NCBI GenBank assembly: GCA_009103225.1
Contig: RHPI01002990.1
Coordinates: forward strand, 109,034-173,033
From: Chlorokybus atmophyticus
Lineage: Eukaryota; Streptophyta; Chlorokybophyceae; Chlorokybales; Chlorokybaceae
Length of the DNA: 64,000 nt
Reading direction: 5' to 3'
A program made the translations under genes and the position numbers. The notes below the pieces were generated by a model. That model searched no databases and was not told the origin of the DNA. It saw nothing but the letters and a program-made list of their open reading frames with translations. This document shows, piece by piece, positions 46,127 through 57,212 of this stretch (within the stretch, counting starts at the first letter, position 1; every line of letters starts with the position of its first letter).

Positions 46127-47161
46127 CTAACAAGTGTGATATTTAGGCAGAGGGAAGACTCGGTCACTGCGTTCAACGCGTGTTGTGCGCTCCCCTCCGC
46201 GCCCAAAAGCAATGGTAGTGGGATCTGCCCCACGCATGATGGTCTCCCAAGCACACTCAGCTTGCTGACCTCGCGGGACAGCTTCAGTGACGTCGAGGGC
46301 GGGCAATGTAGCTGCGCGTGTTGCTGCGGTGGCAGCAAGCTCAACGATGGCACTGCCATTGGTGGGGAAAGTGCCGCTCAACGGCGCGAGAGTGGTCTCA
46401 ATGCTTGCTGACACAGGTGGCTTTGCCATTGGAGCGGGACAGGCGCGACCTACTGCTGCAGGGTCGGTGACAGTAGTGGCCGCGGCCTGCGTGTTCACCA
46501 GTGTGGGCGTTACGGTGCTCACTGGTATACCACCTTCTGGTGAGATTGGAGCAGTTGCTGCTGACGTTGACGGAGTCGACGTCATAGCCGGTGTAACTGT
46601 TGCTGCTGGTGCAGTACCACTAATGGCTTTAGAGGAGGTGGCTGCTGACGATGTTGCGGCTTCCCCTCGAACTCGTCGGTATGGTTGCATACGCGACGGA
46701 GTGCTGGTGTCTCTCGTGCGCTTTGGAGCCATCAGTGCCCACCGGGCAGAGTAACAGGCGCGGTAGTCCTGCTCCTTGTCTTCCTCCAAGCGTGCCATAC
46801 GCGCCACGAGGGCAGCCATATGGGCAACAGCTGGCGTGTTGGCTGGAGCCTTGGCGGCAACAGCAGCAGCGCGCGGACGTTCTTCCAGTCCCTTACGCTG
46901 AGGAGAGCGATTCTTCCCCCTGTAGCCTTGCTCTTCCTTGCGAGCGTTGGCGTAGTTAGTGGTGTTGTTATCATAACAACACCAATCACAGCAATCACAC
47001 CGGAGGCCATGATGGCCTCCGGTGTGATTGCTGTTGTAGCCACTAGAGTCGTTGCCGTTGTGGCCTCCAATGTTGTTGCTGTTGTAGCCACCCAAGTTGT
47101 TGCCGTTGTAGATGTTAACGGGTCTCAACTCAGGGAACTTGAGCCAGCAGACTGAGACCAA
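46127..47161 (-). pseudogene. Gag linker: Gly/Asn repeats then Ala/Thr/Pro-rich region
   Basis: Continues the zinc-knuckle frame. First come degenerate repeats GYNSNNIGGHNGND, interrupted by a mirror-image palindromic stretch (LRCDCCDWCCYD). A Lys/Arg-rich segment and a low-complexity Ala/Thr/Ser/Pro region starting SRMQPYRRVRG follow. The same linker is recognisable in the fragment at 22791-23177. Ends at a stop at 46127. Confidence 0.65.
46961..47034. repeat. Two adjacent perfect palindromes in the Gag linker
   Basis: First: 11-bp arms 46961-46971 and 46973-46983 with a one-base spacer. Second: 22-bp arms 46988-47009 and 47013-47034 with spacer TGA. The right arm of the second is ordinary repeat coding sequence; the left arm is its inverted copy. 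Confidence 0.93.
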
Positions 47162-48318
47162 GTGGCCTGTCTTGTGACAGTAGTCGCAGATCTGAATTGA
47201 GTACTCTTCACTGCACTCCTTTTTATAGTGCCCATGCCGTCCTCAGTGATGACACAGCACAGGGGCAGGCAAAGCAGTATGCGCTGACAATTTCTCTTTA
47301 TCGCGTGCTGGTGGAGTGTCCCGGCCGCGTGCGCGGCGAGGTGGCTGGACAATTGTGCTGGCTACAGGCCGTGAGGCGCTGCGGTTGGTGTCTAGCACTG
47401 CCTTCTCATACACCAAGCGCTTATGGATGGCTTGTGCGGTCTTAAAAGCTTCCTTGAGCGTGTAGCCAAGGGGTTTGCTGTAGTTCAGGGTCAGGCGCGT
47501 CGACTCGCTTAGAGTAGCATCAAACTCATTGACATATATAACTGCAGCAGCCTCGTCACTGACAATCTTGTAGTCAGTGTCCTTCAACAGACTTTCCAGT
47601 CTGGAGTACAGGCGTAGGGGGTTCCATTGGGCTTGCGCCGGAACCGCCTCAACACCTCCACTTTGCTAATGGGCTGCGGTGGGAAGGTGCAACGAAGTGC
47701 AGCGTACAGATCTTTGAGTGGAGAGTCAGAGATGGCAGCACCTACAGTGATGGCTGGTGCGCGCAGTGCAATTGACCCGAGGGTAAAAGCACTGCCTCTC
47801 GCACGAGAGCCAGGTGTTGCCATAGGTAGGGGCGTGCCCACCTCAACGGATGCAGTTCGTTGTTCTTCAAGGATGGCAGCAGAATGGTCCAGGATCCGCA
47901 CCCGTCGCGCGGCCGTCTTGATCTCAATCTCTGCAGGGGTCAGGTAAACGATCACCAACTCCGGTTCCTCCTCCTCTGCTCTGTCAATGGCTGCCGCTAT
48001 TGACAACCCGATAACTGCAGCGGGAGTGGCAGGTGGAAAGACGATCGCTGGACTGTGCAGTGATGCAGGTGCTATGGTACTGGCGAGCTCGCCATACCCA
48101 TCAACTCGATGCAGTTCAGCAACACACTTCCAGACATCATGGGCTTCATGGTCCAGATACTGAGCAGCAATGTGAAAAGAGATGTCATCTGACCAGTCTT
48201 TGTTCTTCGGAGCCTGCCGTCGCATCTCGGAGTGGAACTTAATGATGAAGTCGTCCAGAGAGGTAGTGCCAGCACGTCCGGAGAAGCTCAGGGACGTGGT
48301 TGAGCTGGAAGACTCCAT
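47147..48318 (-). pseudogene. Gag of the methyltransferase-bearing element with two zinc knuckles
   Basis: First ATG after the Copia breakpoint at 48318 (MESSSSTTSLSFSGRAG). The capsid-like stretch has LDDFIIKFHSEMRRQAPKN and AAQYLDHEAHDVWKCVAEL, typical of gypsy Gag. A frame change near 47600 leads into DTDYKIVSDEAAAVIYVNEF and LGYTLKEAFKTAQAIHKRLV. Two knuckles follow in one frame: CHH-stop-GRHGHYKKEC at 47213-47254, in which the second Cys position is TGA, and intact CDYCHKTGHLVSVC at 47147-47188. The product would bind element RNA. Confidence 0.8.
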
Positions 48319-48370
48319 CTCGCAGTCGTCACTATCAAACGAGAGTGGGGAAGCTCTATGCCGAGGAGTG

Positions 48371-48795
48371 TGTTGAAGGACTAGTATGCACATGTAGTTG
48401 AGGCAAGCATAGACACACAGAGACAGAGCTACCGCCACCAAAGCATACACAAGTCACATCACATTTATCTATTACAAGTTGTCCGCTGGTTCTTATACCA
48501 GCCAGTTACACACACGTCTACGTTTGCAAGTACTGCGTAAGCTATAATCAGCCTTTTAACGCGCTCTAAGTTGCGTTGTCTTTCTTACAACAAGAGCTTT
48601 CCAACAAGCTCTTACACGCCTAATATGAGTAAGTATACGCGGAGATACGAAGCAGTTAGTAAGGCTCCAGTCTGGAGTCCGGAGTCTGGTCCGACGACAC
48701 CATCTTGCTAAGTCCGGACCTAGTGCTCGTCCTTACGACCTTCTACTCCTGTGTGGAGGGTCGATGCTGATCGTATGTAGGAATGACTCTCAACA
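48371..48795 (-). repeat. 3' LTR of the Copia element
   Basis: 425 bp bounded by TGTTGA and TCAACA, a 6-bp inverted terminal repeat. It is preceded on the minus strand by a purine stretch (GTGGGAG) and lies 43 bases after the RNase H stop. The low end is inferred from the terminal repeat alone because the partner LTR is missing. Confidence 0.75.
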
Positions 48796-48837
48796 CTCCC
48801 ACGCGAGCAGCTTGACCTCCAACGCTTGCTCCTGTAG

Positions 48838-51827
48838 TCAAACATAGATGCCAAGTCCTGCGCAACAAGTCTTGAACTTGAGCGGTGACAATGGCTTTGT
48901 CATGAAGTCCGCCAGCATGCCCTCAGTGTTGCAGTACTCGAACTCCACCTCCTTCCTTGTGACTCTAGCACGCACAAAGTGATGCATGACATCAATGTGC
49001 TTCGTCCTTGCCGAGGCGATAGGGTGCTTCAACAACTTGATGGCTCCTTGGTTGTCACAGTTGATGACGATGCACGCCATGGGGTGCTCCCAGTCTGCCA
49101 TGAGCTTGCGAAGCCAGAGTGCCTCCTTCACTGCTGCTGCCGCTGCCATGTACTCAGCCACTGATGTAGATGCTGCTGTTGTTGGCTGCAGCCTGCTGTT
49201 CCAGCTCACCACGCCTCCATTCAGCTTGAAGACGTAGCCTGTAGTGGACCTCCTGCTGTTGAGGTCACCAGCAAAGTCCGAGTCGCATTAGCCCTCAAAC
49301 TTAGTGCTCCCGCTCCCAAACTTGATGCCAACTGTTGCGCTCCCAGCAACATAGCGTAGTACTCCCTTTGCTGCTCTCCAGTGCTCCATGCTCGGTGCAG
49401 ACATGTAGCGAGCAAGTACTCCCACAGCATGTGCAACATCGGGACGTGTGCACACTGCCAGATAGAGCATGCTGCCTACCAGCTCACCATATGGATCCCG
49501 AGCCTTGTCGAGTACCTCCTCATCCTTTGCGTTCATGAAGGCAGTGCCAAGTGCCAACGGTGTGGTCTTGATCTTCGCTTCAGTGAGCCCAAACTTGGTG
49601 ACGAGTCTTCTCACCATTTGCTCCTGACTGATCTTGATTGTGCGTGCAGCCCTGTCGTGCTCAATTACCATGCCAAGGAACCACTTGGCCTATCCAAGAT
49701 CACGAACTGAGAATGCTTGCTGTAGAGCAAGTTTCGTCTCCTGCAGGTGGTGCACCTGCCTAGCGGTGATGATGATATCATCAACATACACGAGCAGCCA
49801 GACCTTGTTGTCTGCATGGATGAAGAGCCCAGGGTCTGCAGAGGATGCGGTGAAGCCAAGTGCCTCCAGCTCCTTGGTGAGCTTGATGTGCCACATACGC
49901 GGTGCCTGTCGCAGCCCGTACAGTGCCTTGATCAGCTTGCAACCTGTGCCTCTCTCCCCTTCCTCATATCCAGCTGGTTGCTCGATGAAGGTCTCCTCCT
50001 CCAGCTCTCCGTAGAGGAAGGCGGTCTTCACGTCGAGGTGATGCAGCTTGAGGTCCTCAGCAGCAACCACAGCTAGCAGTGCACGGAAGGTGGTATGCTT
50101 ACTTGCAGGTGCGAACACTTTGTTTAAGTCCACACCTTCCTGCTGCAAGAAGCCCTTTGCCACCAGTCTTGCCTTGTAGCGCTCAATGTTGCCCTGACCA
50201 TCACGCTTCACCTTGAAGACCCATTTCACTGGAATGGTCTTCACTCCTTGCGATAACTGCTCCAGTGACCAAGTGTTGTTGGCATGGAGTGACGCAATCT
50301 CCTCGTCCATAGCACGCTGCCATTGCTCCGCATCCGGTGCTAACAATGCCTCCTCGTAGGTGCTTGGCTCCTCATTGTGCACACTGGCGACGTGTGCCTT
50401 GTGTAAAAAGTCAGGTGCCTTTCTCTCCTCATTGGGTATCTCCGAGCTGCGTGCTCCTGCAGCAGGTGCGGCTCCTCCTGGCCTGCTACAGCTGAGTCCT
50501 GCTCACCCTTAATGTCGATGATGGCCTTGCCTGCAACTCCCTCTTTCGTAGGAAGTTCCTCCGGCTGTGCTTCATCTTCATCTCGAGGAAAGAAGCCTGC
50601 TTCTGGTTGTAATAATCCCTTGTGGAAAACCACCTCTCTGCTCAAGATGATCTTCTGAGTGTCCTCGAGCAAGATCCTGTAAGCTTTGGAACCCGGTTCA
50701 TAGCCAACGAAGATGCCCTTCTTGCTGACCGGCTCCAGCTTGTGTCTGAGATGTTTAGGCACTAGTGCATATGCCGTGCATCCAAACACACGCATACCAC
50801 TCACATCTGGTGTGGCTCCATAGAAGTGCTCCCACGGAGTCTTCTGCTCTGAGCTCACCGGAGACCTGTTACGGATGTAGTTGGCAGTGAGTACCGCCTC
50901 CTTCCACAGACTGTCTTCCATCCTTGTGTCGTTGAGCATGGCTCGAACACGCTCCAAGAGTGTCCTGTTGAGGCGTTCAGCTGCTCCATTCTGCTGCGGG
51001 GTGTAGGGTGCCGTTGTCTCGTGGCGTATGCCCTTGCTGGCGAAAAACTCCTTCAACTCCTTGTTGATGTACTCCCCTCCTCGGTCACTCCTCATTGCCT
51101 TCATCTTGTTGCTAGACTGCGTCTCCAACAAGGCCACAACGGTGCGCCCAGCTCTAGCAACTTCTGACTTGAGCGTTATTGGGAAGATGATAAACAGCTT
51201 GCTGTAGTCGTTGAGGAATGCAGCAAAGTACCTGACCCCTCCCTTCGCCACAATGCGCATAGGGCCACAGACATCCATGTGCACAAGCTCGCAAGGATGC
51301 TGACTGCTAGAAGAGGATGATGGGAATGGCATAGCATGCTGCTTTGCAACCAGGCATGGTTCACAAAGTGCACCTGATGCATTCTTGAGTTCTTCTGTGC
51401 TGAGATGGATGCTCTTGACCATCTTCTCAGCGACAAGGCGAGTGAGGTTGACGTAGCCGAGATGCCCGAACCTTCGATGCCACAATGTTGGCGACTCCTT
51501 GTCCTTCACCACTATGGCTTGAATGTCAATGTCCTTAGGGTGCTGCTCCACGTGGTAGAGCCCTCCCGAATCAGCGATTCCAACCATGTGCACGACCCCA
51601 TCAAGGATGACTATGCAGCCACCCTTCCAAAATAGGATCTCCGCGCCTAAGCGCTCCGCACTTGGTAACACACTACGCAAGGTGTTGTTACGTAACGTCC
51701 TGCATGTTCCTAAGGCTATTGCGAGTCTATTCTCTGTGAGGGTTGCGGAGCGCTTGCACCATGTATGGCCCGGCCAAGTTGTTCGTGTCAGGACCAGGTA
51801 GCGACCGGGCAGCAGACCAGGGACCAA
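48838..51827 (-). pseudogene. Copia Pol: integrase, RT, RNase H (two stops, one frameshift)
   Basis: Pre-integrase: LWHRRFGHLGYVNL and CEPCLVAKQ (HHCC). Integrase core: MDVCGPM, FLNDYSKL, MRSDRGGEYINKEL, PYTPQQNGAAERLNRTLLE; then GCTAYALVPKHLRHKLEP and FVGYEPGSKAYRIL. A frame change near 50380 leads into RT: TIPVKWVFKVKRDG, ARLVAKGFLQQEGVD, LDVKTAFLYGEL, LYGLRQAPRMWH and the catalytic YVDD (about 49775). RNase H: STSVAEYMAAAAAVKEALWL, NCDNQGAIKLL, TKHIDVMHHFVR, ADFMTKPL. Stops lie near 49690 and 49288. All catalytic residues are visible; the start is lost. Confidence 0.93.
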
Positions 51828-52095
51828 ATCATAAAATCATGAAAATTTAATCATCCCTAATTTGGCCAACGGACAATGAATCGAAACTTTTACGAATACC
51901 AATTGAGAGTAAATGCCTCAATAGTGGCCTGATCTTGTGTTTACGGTACCAAGCCCCTACGGGCCGTAGGCTACAGCGCACGAGGTCGCGGCCTTTTTGA
52001 AATGATTCATTAAAATTACAAGCATTCACAAAAATTTGAACCTACGACCTCTAGCTATGAAACGACGCCCTAACCACTAAGCCACAAGTGCACGT
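51828..52095 (-). mobile_element. tRNA-derived SINE
   Basis: On the minus strand the 5' end looks like a tRNA: an A-box TGGCTTAGTGG (52074-52084) and a B-box-like GGTTCAAATT (52033-52042), the internal Pol III promoter. A non-tRNA body and an A/T-rich tail follow, ending at the Copia boundary. It lacks the helices of a proper tRNA, so it is a SINE head and not a tRNA gene. Boundaries are approximate and no target duplication was confirmed. Confidence 0.65.
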
Positions 52096-53114
52096 ACCGG
52101 TGGGCACGGCAAATTCGTTGAATCATATAGTTTGCAACATACCGACAGCCGCTTTGCGATTGTTAATCGATATGCCCATGCATAAGCCGAGCTCATGCAG
52201 TGCATGCTGTAAACATGCATAGGCTGTACCAGTATCACTTTATGCAAATTCGAAAATGGACAGCCGCAACTTAGCGGCTGCTAGGGTTCTTGTATTACAC
52301 CATTAGTCGAGGGGCCATTCTAAATGTGCCGGCAATTTTCTTGGAAGCTCTCAATGATAGCTCGTGTGATATAACCACAAACATACATACACATATACAT
52401 ACCGGTATATATACGGCTACGGCTTGTTAAGTGCTATTACAAGTTTGTAGTCCCCTACACTATCATAGCCTTTTAGCAGCTGCTTGTCTTTGATAAAGTG
52501 CAAGTTTAACAAGATACTGTAATATATACAATGTATAGCGCATGTGAACGTTCAACACTTGCGCAAAACAGCAGTATAATAATACGCACGTCAATACTAT
52601 GTGTACAGAGTATGTCATTTTATGGTATAATAGATAACTGTACATAATGTATATGTATATGTACACATCAATGCAAGAATGTATAAAGAACATGTTAATA
52701 ACAACAGATTAGCAACGTCGTGCACATGCAATCATGGTAGTTATAATAATTGCACAGGCAGCCCCTCACAACTTAATTGACAGCCCGGCTGTCATTTAAC
52801 CGCCGACTATTTGCGGCTGTCCATCTATCGGTGAGCATCCTTCGACAGTCCGGGCGGCCTGTCAATTAGGTCAGAGTTATAGTTGTGCAACCATTCTATG
52901 CATCTTAGGTAGGTACTACTCATGGTAGCGGCAGGGTGCGGCGTACGTACTTTTAATTTGTAACACGGACCAGCACAGTCACTGGTCCTTGCCGCACCAT
53001 GCAAGGTTAGGACGGACCGGGTACGGTGCGCGACAGCAGGACCGCAGGGCCGCGGGACCGTATCTGGTCCGCATCAAAGAACCAGCGTCACTGACTGGTC
53101 CGTGCCGCACCATG
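52096..53114. other. No gene seen; short palindromic and dispersed-repeat sequence
   Basis: A/T-rich sequence with ATGTATATGTAC-like simple stretches (52390-52660) and near-duplicate GGACCAG...GCACCATG strings at 52968-53115. Confidence 0.5.
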
Positions 53115-53116
53115 TA

Positions 53117-53561
53117 CAGTCTACCCCTTTTCAGAGCATACCGTTTATCCTCCGCTATCTTATGCTCTTGGCGGGGTAATTCTCTTGATGTCCAAGAGCA
53201 TACTATGCTCTTGAATGTCAAGAGCATAAATATGATTTAAGCGCGGTTTCATCACGCCCATCACGCCACGCCCGTCGCGCCATCACGCCCGTCACGCTAA
53301 CTGTGCGTCACACCTCAACCATCACGCCCTATTCAATACGCGCGTTACGCGTTATGCCACACCCGTCACGCACTACCCCCCCGATTTTGGAGTATCGCTC
53401 ACAAAAACTTGCGAGAATTATATGAAATTGAAATATGCTCGTTGCGGTTAGTCATGTTCTCTTAGGCACCAATATATGCCTGTATTCCGTTTGATAATCT
53501 CATTTTTTATACTATTAGCGGGGTTATTCTCTTGGAGCGAAGTCTTAGCGGGGGTAGACTG
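53117..53561. mobile_element. MITE copy 1 (CAGTCTACCCC ends, TA flanks)
   Basis: About 445 bp. Left end CAGTCTACCCCTTTTC, right end the inverse (GCGGGGGTAGACTG), flanked by TA on both sides. The interior has CATCACGCCC-type repeats and AGAGCATA motifs. It matches the copy at 55381-55798 throughout. CAGT ends with TA duplication fit non-autonomous Tc1/mariner-like elements. Confidence 0.75.
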
Positions 53562-53829
53562 TATGGTGCGGCACGAAGACATGGTGCGTGACTGCGCACC
53601 AGACTCGGGGCCGCGAACGGACCAGGAACAGTCTTGGCCCGCGGGGTTCGTCAAAGGACCATACCTGGTCCTTGAACGTGAAGCCGCGTGACACCCTTCG
53701 TGTTATGGTAGTCGTTGGGTAGGGGCTTGTACAACTATGTCTTAGCGGGAAATGCTTAACGTAACACTTTGACGTGATGGAGGAAGGTTCTTTCGGCTGT
53801 TGACCATAATTTGGCTGTTGACCATGTTT

Positions 53830-54305
53830 GATGACGCAGTAACTATAGCGTGTAATCAATTAGCGTTAAAGGGTAAAGTGGATTAGTTAGAACAAGGGTG
53901 AGTAGTGGCGGCATGTCTTTGGGGTATGGGGCCTGCCCCGACCTCGTACCGCCAAAAACGCGGCCGTTTTAACCACTAACTGTGCCGCAATTGCACCAAA
54001 TCCCTAGCAATTCTGGGTCGCCGTTGGTAAGCGGTTGCCGCTGAGATATGTTTCAGCATATTTAACGCATCTTTGCAATGATTGGCCATTTCGCTGCCTT
54101 TTTGAGCAACTAGCTGTTGTCACCGTTGCGATCCCATTTAATCAAATTCATGCGTGACCAAATGGTGGCCTAACGATGCAAGTTTTCGTTTAGTTGAATC
54201 TTAACGTTAAGGTAATTCATGTTAGCATTATTTTGATGGTCATAACCTTAGTATTATTTACTGAATATCGCAGCACGTACCGTGGCGTGAACGTTACGTT
54301 GGTTA
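53830..54305 (+). repeat. Dispersed repeat X, copy 1
   Basis: Begins GATGACGCAGTAACTATAGCG, includes GGGGCCTGCCCCGACCT and ends CGTACCGTGGCGTGAACGTTACG. It recurs at 56238-56765 with moderate divergence. No coding sequence. Confidence 0.8.
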
Positions 54306-54479
54306 TCAAGTTTTGAAGCACTTAACAGCATTTGCTAATCATATCGCACCATGTTGCACCATATTACACCATATTTATCAGTATTACAAATGTAACACAT
54401 TAAAATGAAGCTATAAGCGGCCATGTATGCAGAACTCTGCTTAATCTTACATTTATTTATTGGCATGCACTTAAAAAAT

Positions 54480-54690
54480 TGGATGTGCTCTGGACGGCCA
54501 CGGTCGTGTTTGAGCAGATCCAACGGTGTAACGCTTGTTCTCGCCGCCTAGCCAATGAGAAGCAGGCGGGCCGCACATACTGCCGCGCAGCCCTGCAGTC
54601 GCGGGTGCCGTGTGATGGCCCTAGCGCGTGATGTGTGATGTAGGTTGAATGCCGACAGGCCGGCCGGCCCGACCAATAGGCGTGATGGGC
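54480..54690 (+). repeat. GC-rich repeat Y, copy 1
   Basis: GGATGTGCTCTGGACGGCC ... AGCCAATGAGAAGCAGGCGG ... GGCCGGCCGGCCC. Further copies at 55890-56216 (with a partial internal tandem duplication) and 57213-57437. Confidence 0.75.
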
Positions 54691-55023
54691 GTAATGAATC
54701 TGCGCTTATAGCATATATGCTCTTAACGTTTAAGAGCATAACCCTGCCAAGAGCATACGATTTTTGAGAATAATAGTATGCTCTGACAAAAGGGCAGACT
54801 ATATAGCCTACCCCCGTTACAAGACTTCGGTTTATGAGAATAACCCCGTTAAGATCATAGATTTGCAAAAGACTAATGGTTTTACAGGCAAATATCATCG
54901 CTTAGTGGAATAGTTTTGTACGCAACAAGACTACAACGGAGGGTTAATCTTTTGAGTGAGCTCAGTCTTGTTACGGGGGAATACCTCGTCAATGGCATGT
55001 TTATTTTAATATTATAAGCAAAA

Positions 55024-55110
55024 ACATGTTAAAAGACTCATATATAGTTACGTAGACTCATATATAGTTACGTAGACTCATATGTAGACTTATATATAGT
55101 TACGTACATA
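55024..55110 (+). repeat. Short minisatellite
   Basis: Three to four units of GACTCATATATAGTTACGTA, about 20 bp each, the last ones diverged. Confidence 0.85.
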
Positions 55111-55380
55111 CTATTAGTAATCAATTTATTGTTGACTATTGCTAATTTAATTTATGCCACGTTACAATATAATAACGTGGCTTACGGTTATTTCGCAATG
55201 CCCCTGCTAACAAAATATATATTATGTAAAGAATAAAATAGTATATATTATTGTAAACGCCAAGAGAATAACCCCGTTGATGGAATGAAAGCTAAAAGAT
55301 ACACGTCATTTGTATAGCGGAGGTAGACTGTACAGTTAAGGTACATAGTTGTGTCTAATTACATTGAAACACTTATCGTA

Positions 55381-55798
55381 CAGTCTACCCCTTTTAATAG
55401 CGTACTGTTTATTTTTAAAGATAGTTTGCTCCAAGCGGGGTTATGCTCTTGGCGATAAATAGCGTAATACGCTCATCACGCCCATTTCATCACGCGCATC
55501 ACGTCTATTATGCCATCACGCTCATTACGCTGATTACGTGTTGCACTGTATCCCATCACGCCTTGTCCATCACACTCATTACGCCTGATGACAAACCCGT
55601 CACGCGCTACTCCCTCAATGTTGAGAATATGCACACTTACATTTGCAAAAATGTCATGAAAAATATAATATGCTCTTCGCGGTTAGTCATATTCTCTGAA
55701 GCACTAACATTTGCCTGTAGCATCGTCGGTGATCTCAAAACGTATGCTACAAGCGGGGTTATTCTCCTGGAGCAAAGTCTTTTTGCGGGGGTGGACTG
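55381..55798. mobile_element. MITE copy 2 (CAGTCTACCCC ends, TA flanks)
   Basis: About 418 bp; same ends (right end GGGGGTGGACTG, one mismatch), TA flanks and interior (CATCACGCTC strings, TTCGCGGTTAGTCATATTCTCT). No coding capacity. Confidence 0.75.
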
Positions 55799-55889
55799 TA
55801 TAACGTACACATGACGCATATGTGCACCGTGCGAGTTGTGCTTAAAATGTATTTCTTTTATTCATTCGCATACTTTGTGCAATTGCACG

Positions 55890-56216
55890 ACATGGGGATG
55901 TGCTTTGGAAGGTTGAGATTTGATTAACACAAATCGAATGGCCGATAGCTGATACACGTCGCATAGCCAATGAGAGGCAGGCGGGCTGCTCTGTATGCGC
56001 GGCATGGGGATGAGCTTTGGACGGTCAAGATTTATTTTGACAGATCGAACGGCCGATAGCTAATTATTGCCGCGTAGACAATGAGAGGCAGGCGGGCCGC
56101 GCATACCGCGCAGCCCGGCAGTCGCGGGTGCCGTATGTCACTGGGCCGTCGTGCGTGGTGCGCGTGTGATGTGTCTTGTGCCCTAATGCCGGCCGGCCGG
56201 CCGGCCCAATCACACG
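55890..56216 (+). repeat. GC-rich repeat Y, copy 2 with internal duplication
   Basis: The first part (GGGGATGTGCTTTGGA...GAGAGGCAGGCGGGC) occurs twice, at 55893 and 56006. It ends in a palindromic GGCCGGCCGGCCGGCC near 56190-56205. Confidence 0.75.
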
Positions 56217-56237
56217 CCCAATCAGCCGCACCGCTAG

Positions 56238-56765
56238 TTAATGACGTAGTAACTACAGCGTGTAATCATTTAGCGTTAAATGGTAGACGGGATTAATTGG
56301 AACGAGGGTGAGTAGTGGTGGCATGTCTTTGGGTTATGGGGCCTGCCCCGACCTGGTACAGCCAAAAAAAGCGGCCAATAATCACTAACTGTGCTGCAAT
56401 TGCACCAAATTGCTAGCGAATTTGGGTCGCCGTTGGCAAGCAGTTGCTGTCGAGATAGTTTTTAGCATCTTCTATGTATCTCTGCAATGATTGGCCACTT
56501 CGCTGCTTTTTTCAGCAACAGCTGTTGTTACCGTGGCGATCCCATTTGATCAATTCGCGTGTCTTTCGCTTAATTATATGTTAACGGTAAGGTAATTCAG
56601 GTTAGCATTATTTGTGCAACGGGAAGGTACATTACACTACCACAAATCGACCATAAAAGCACCAAGTCTTTTGTGGTCAAGTGGGCCGTGACTATTTTGA
56701 TGGTTGTAAGCATGGCATTACATACTGAATATCTTTGCACGTACCGTGGCGTAAACGTTACGTTG
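56238..56765 (+). repeat. Dispersed repeat X, copy 2
   Basis: TAATGACGTAGTAACTACAGCG ... GGCGTAAACGTTACGTTG, collinear with copy 1 and carrying a roughly 60-bp extra stretch near 56615-56690. Confidence 0.8.
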
Positions 56766-56963
56766 AATACTAAGTATACTTTGTAACACTTAACTGCAGG
56801 TTGGTAGCTGTATTGCACCATATTGCACCATTTTTGACCATTCGGTTACGCTGGATATCGTCCATTACGCTCATTCAGCATAATCTCGATCCAGTACAAC
56901 GCCCTTCTTTAAAATGGAGTGCCCCCAAATACAATTACCCCCATATATTTTTTTGGGGGGGGN

Positions 56964-57195
56964 GGGGGGGACTGTGTTGGAAGGGGGGCACTGTGAACGG
57001 GTAAATACGGTTTGCATAATTTATCGCCATAAGTGTCCATGTGCACACCGTTTGTCCTCGTACTGTGTTTTATCAACTTTGGGGGGGCACTGTGTTGGGA
57101 GGGGGGCCCTGTGAACGAGTAAATACAATATGCATAATGTACCGCCATCAGTGTCCATGTGCACACCGTTTGTACTCGTATTGTGTTTTATAAGC
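56964..57195 (+). repeat. Tandem duplication with G-run starts
   Basis: Two units of about 115 bp, each starting in a G run and ACTGTGTTGG or CACTGTGTTGG and containing GTGTCCATGTGCACACCGTTT. An undetermined base is at 56963. Confidence 0.8.
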
Positions 57196-57212
57196 AAACA
57201 TGAGCAATATTG

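Larger units (their letters stand above)
33115..48370 (-). mobile_element. Ty3/gypsy element with DNA methyltransferase and PHD finger, nested by two hATs and Copia
   Basis: Minus-strand order: Gag N-terminus (48318 down), two CCHC knuckles (47147-47254), Ser/Thr/Ala-rich linker, helical region (44999-45874), protease (DSGA at 44453-44464), C5 DNA methyltransferase (43905-42770), RT (39264-38615), RNase H (38430-37715), integrase (34835-33570), PHD finger (33563-33424), polypurine tract (33354-33360) and 3' LTR (33115-33353). Two hAT insertions account for about 6.1 kb, so the element itself would be about 9 kb. The 5' LTR was lost where Copia inserted. Frameshifts and stops show this copy is dead. 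Confidence 0.92.
48371..51827 (-). mobile_element. Ty1/Copia element, 5'-truncated
   Basis: Minus strand: pre-integrase zinc region, integrase, RT, RNase H and 3' LTR (48371-48795). The order integrase before RT defines Copia. No Gag, primer site or 5' LTR is present; the sequence changes at about 51828 to a SINE-like element. It lies in the Gag leader of the methyltransferase-bearing element, whose 5' end it replaced. Confidence 0.93.

Noticed and set aside
46287-47155. Plus-strand Val/Ala-rich ORFs
   Set aside because: Antisense of the Ala/Thr-rich Gag linker.
52017-52095. Genuine tRNA gene
   Set aside because: A- and B-boxes are present, but the acceptor stem does not pair and the sequence continues into a SINE-like body.
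53235-53390. CATCACGCCC strings as a CRISPR or satellite array
   Set aside because: Irregular low-complexity interior of the MITE, repeated in its second copy.
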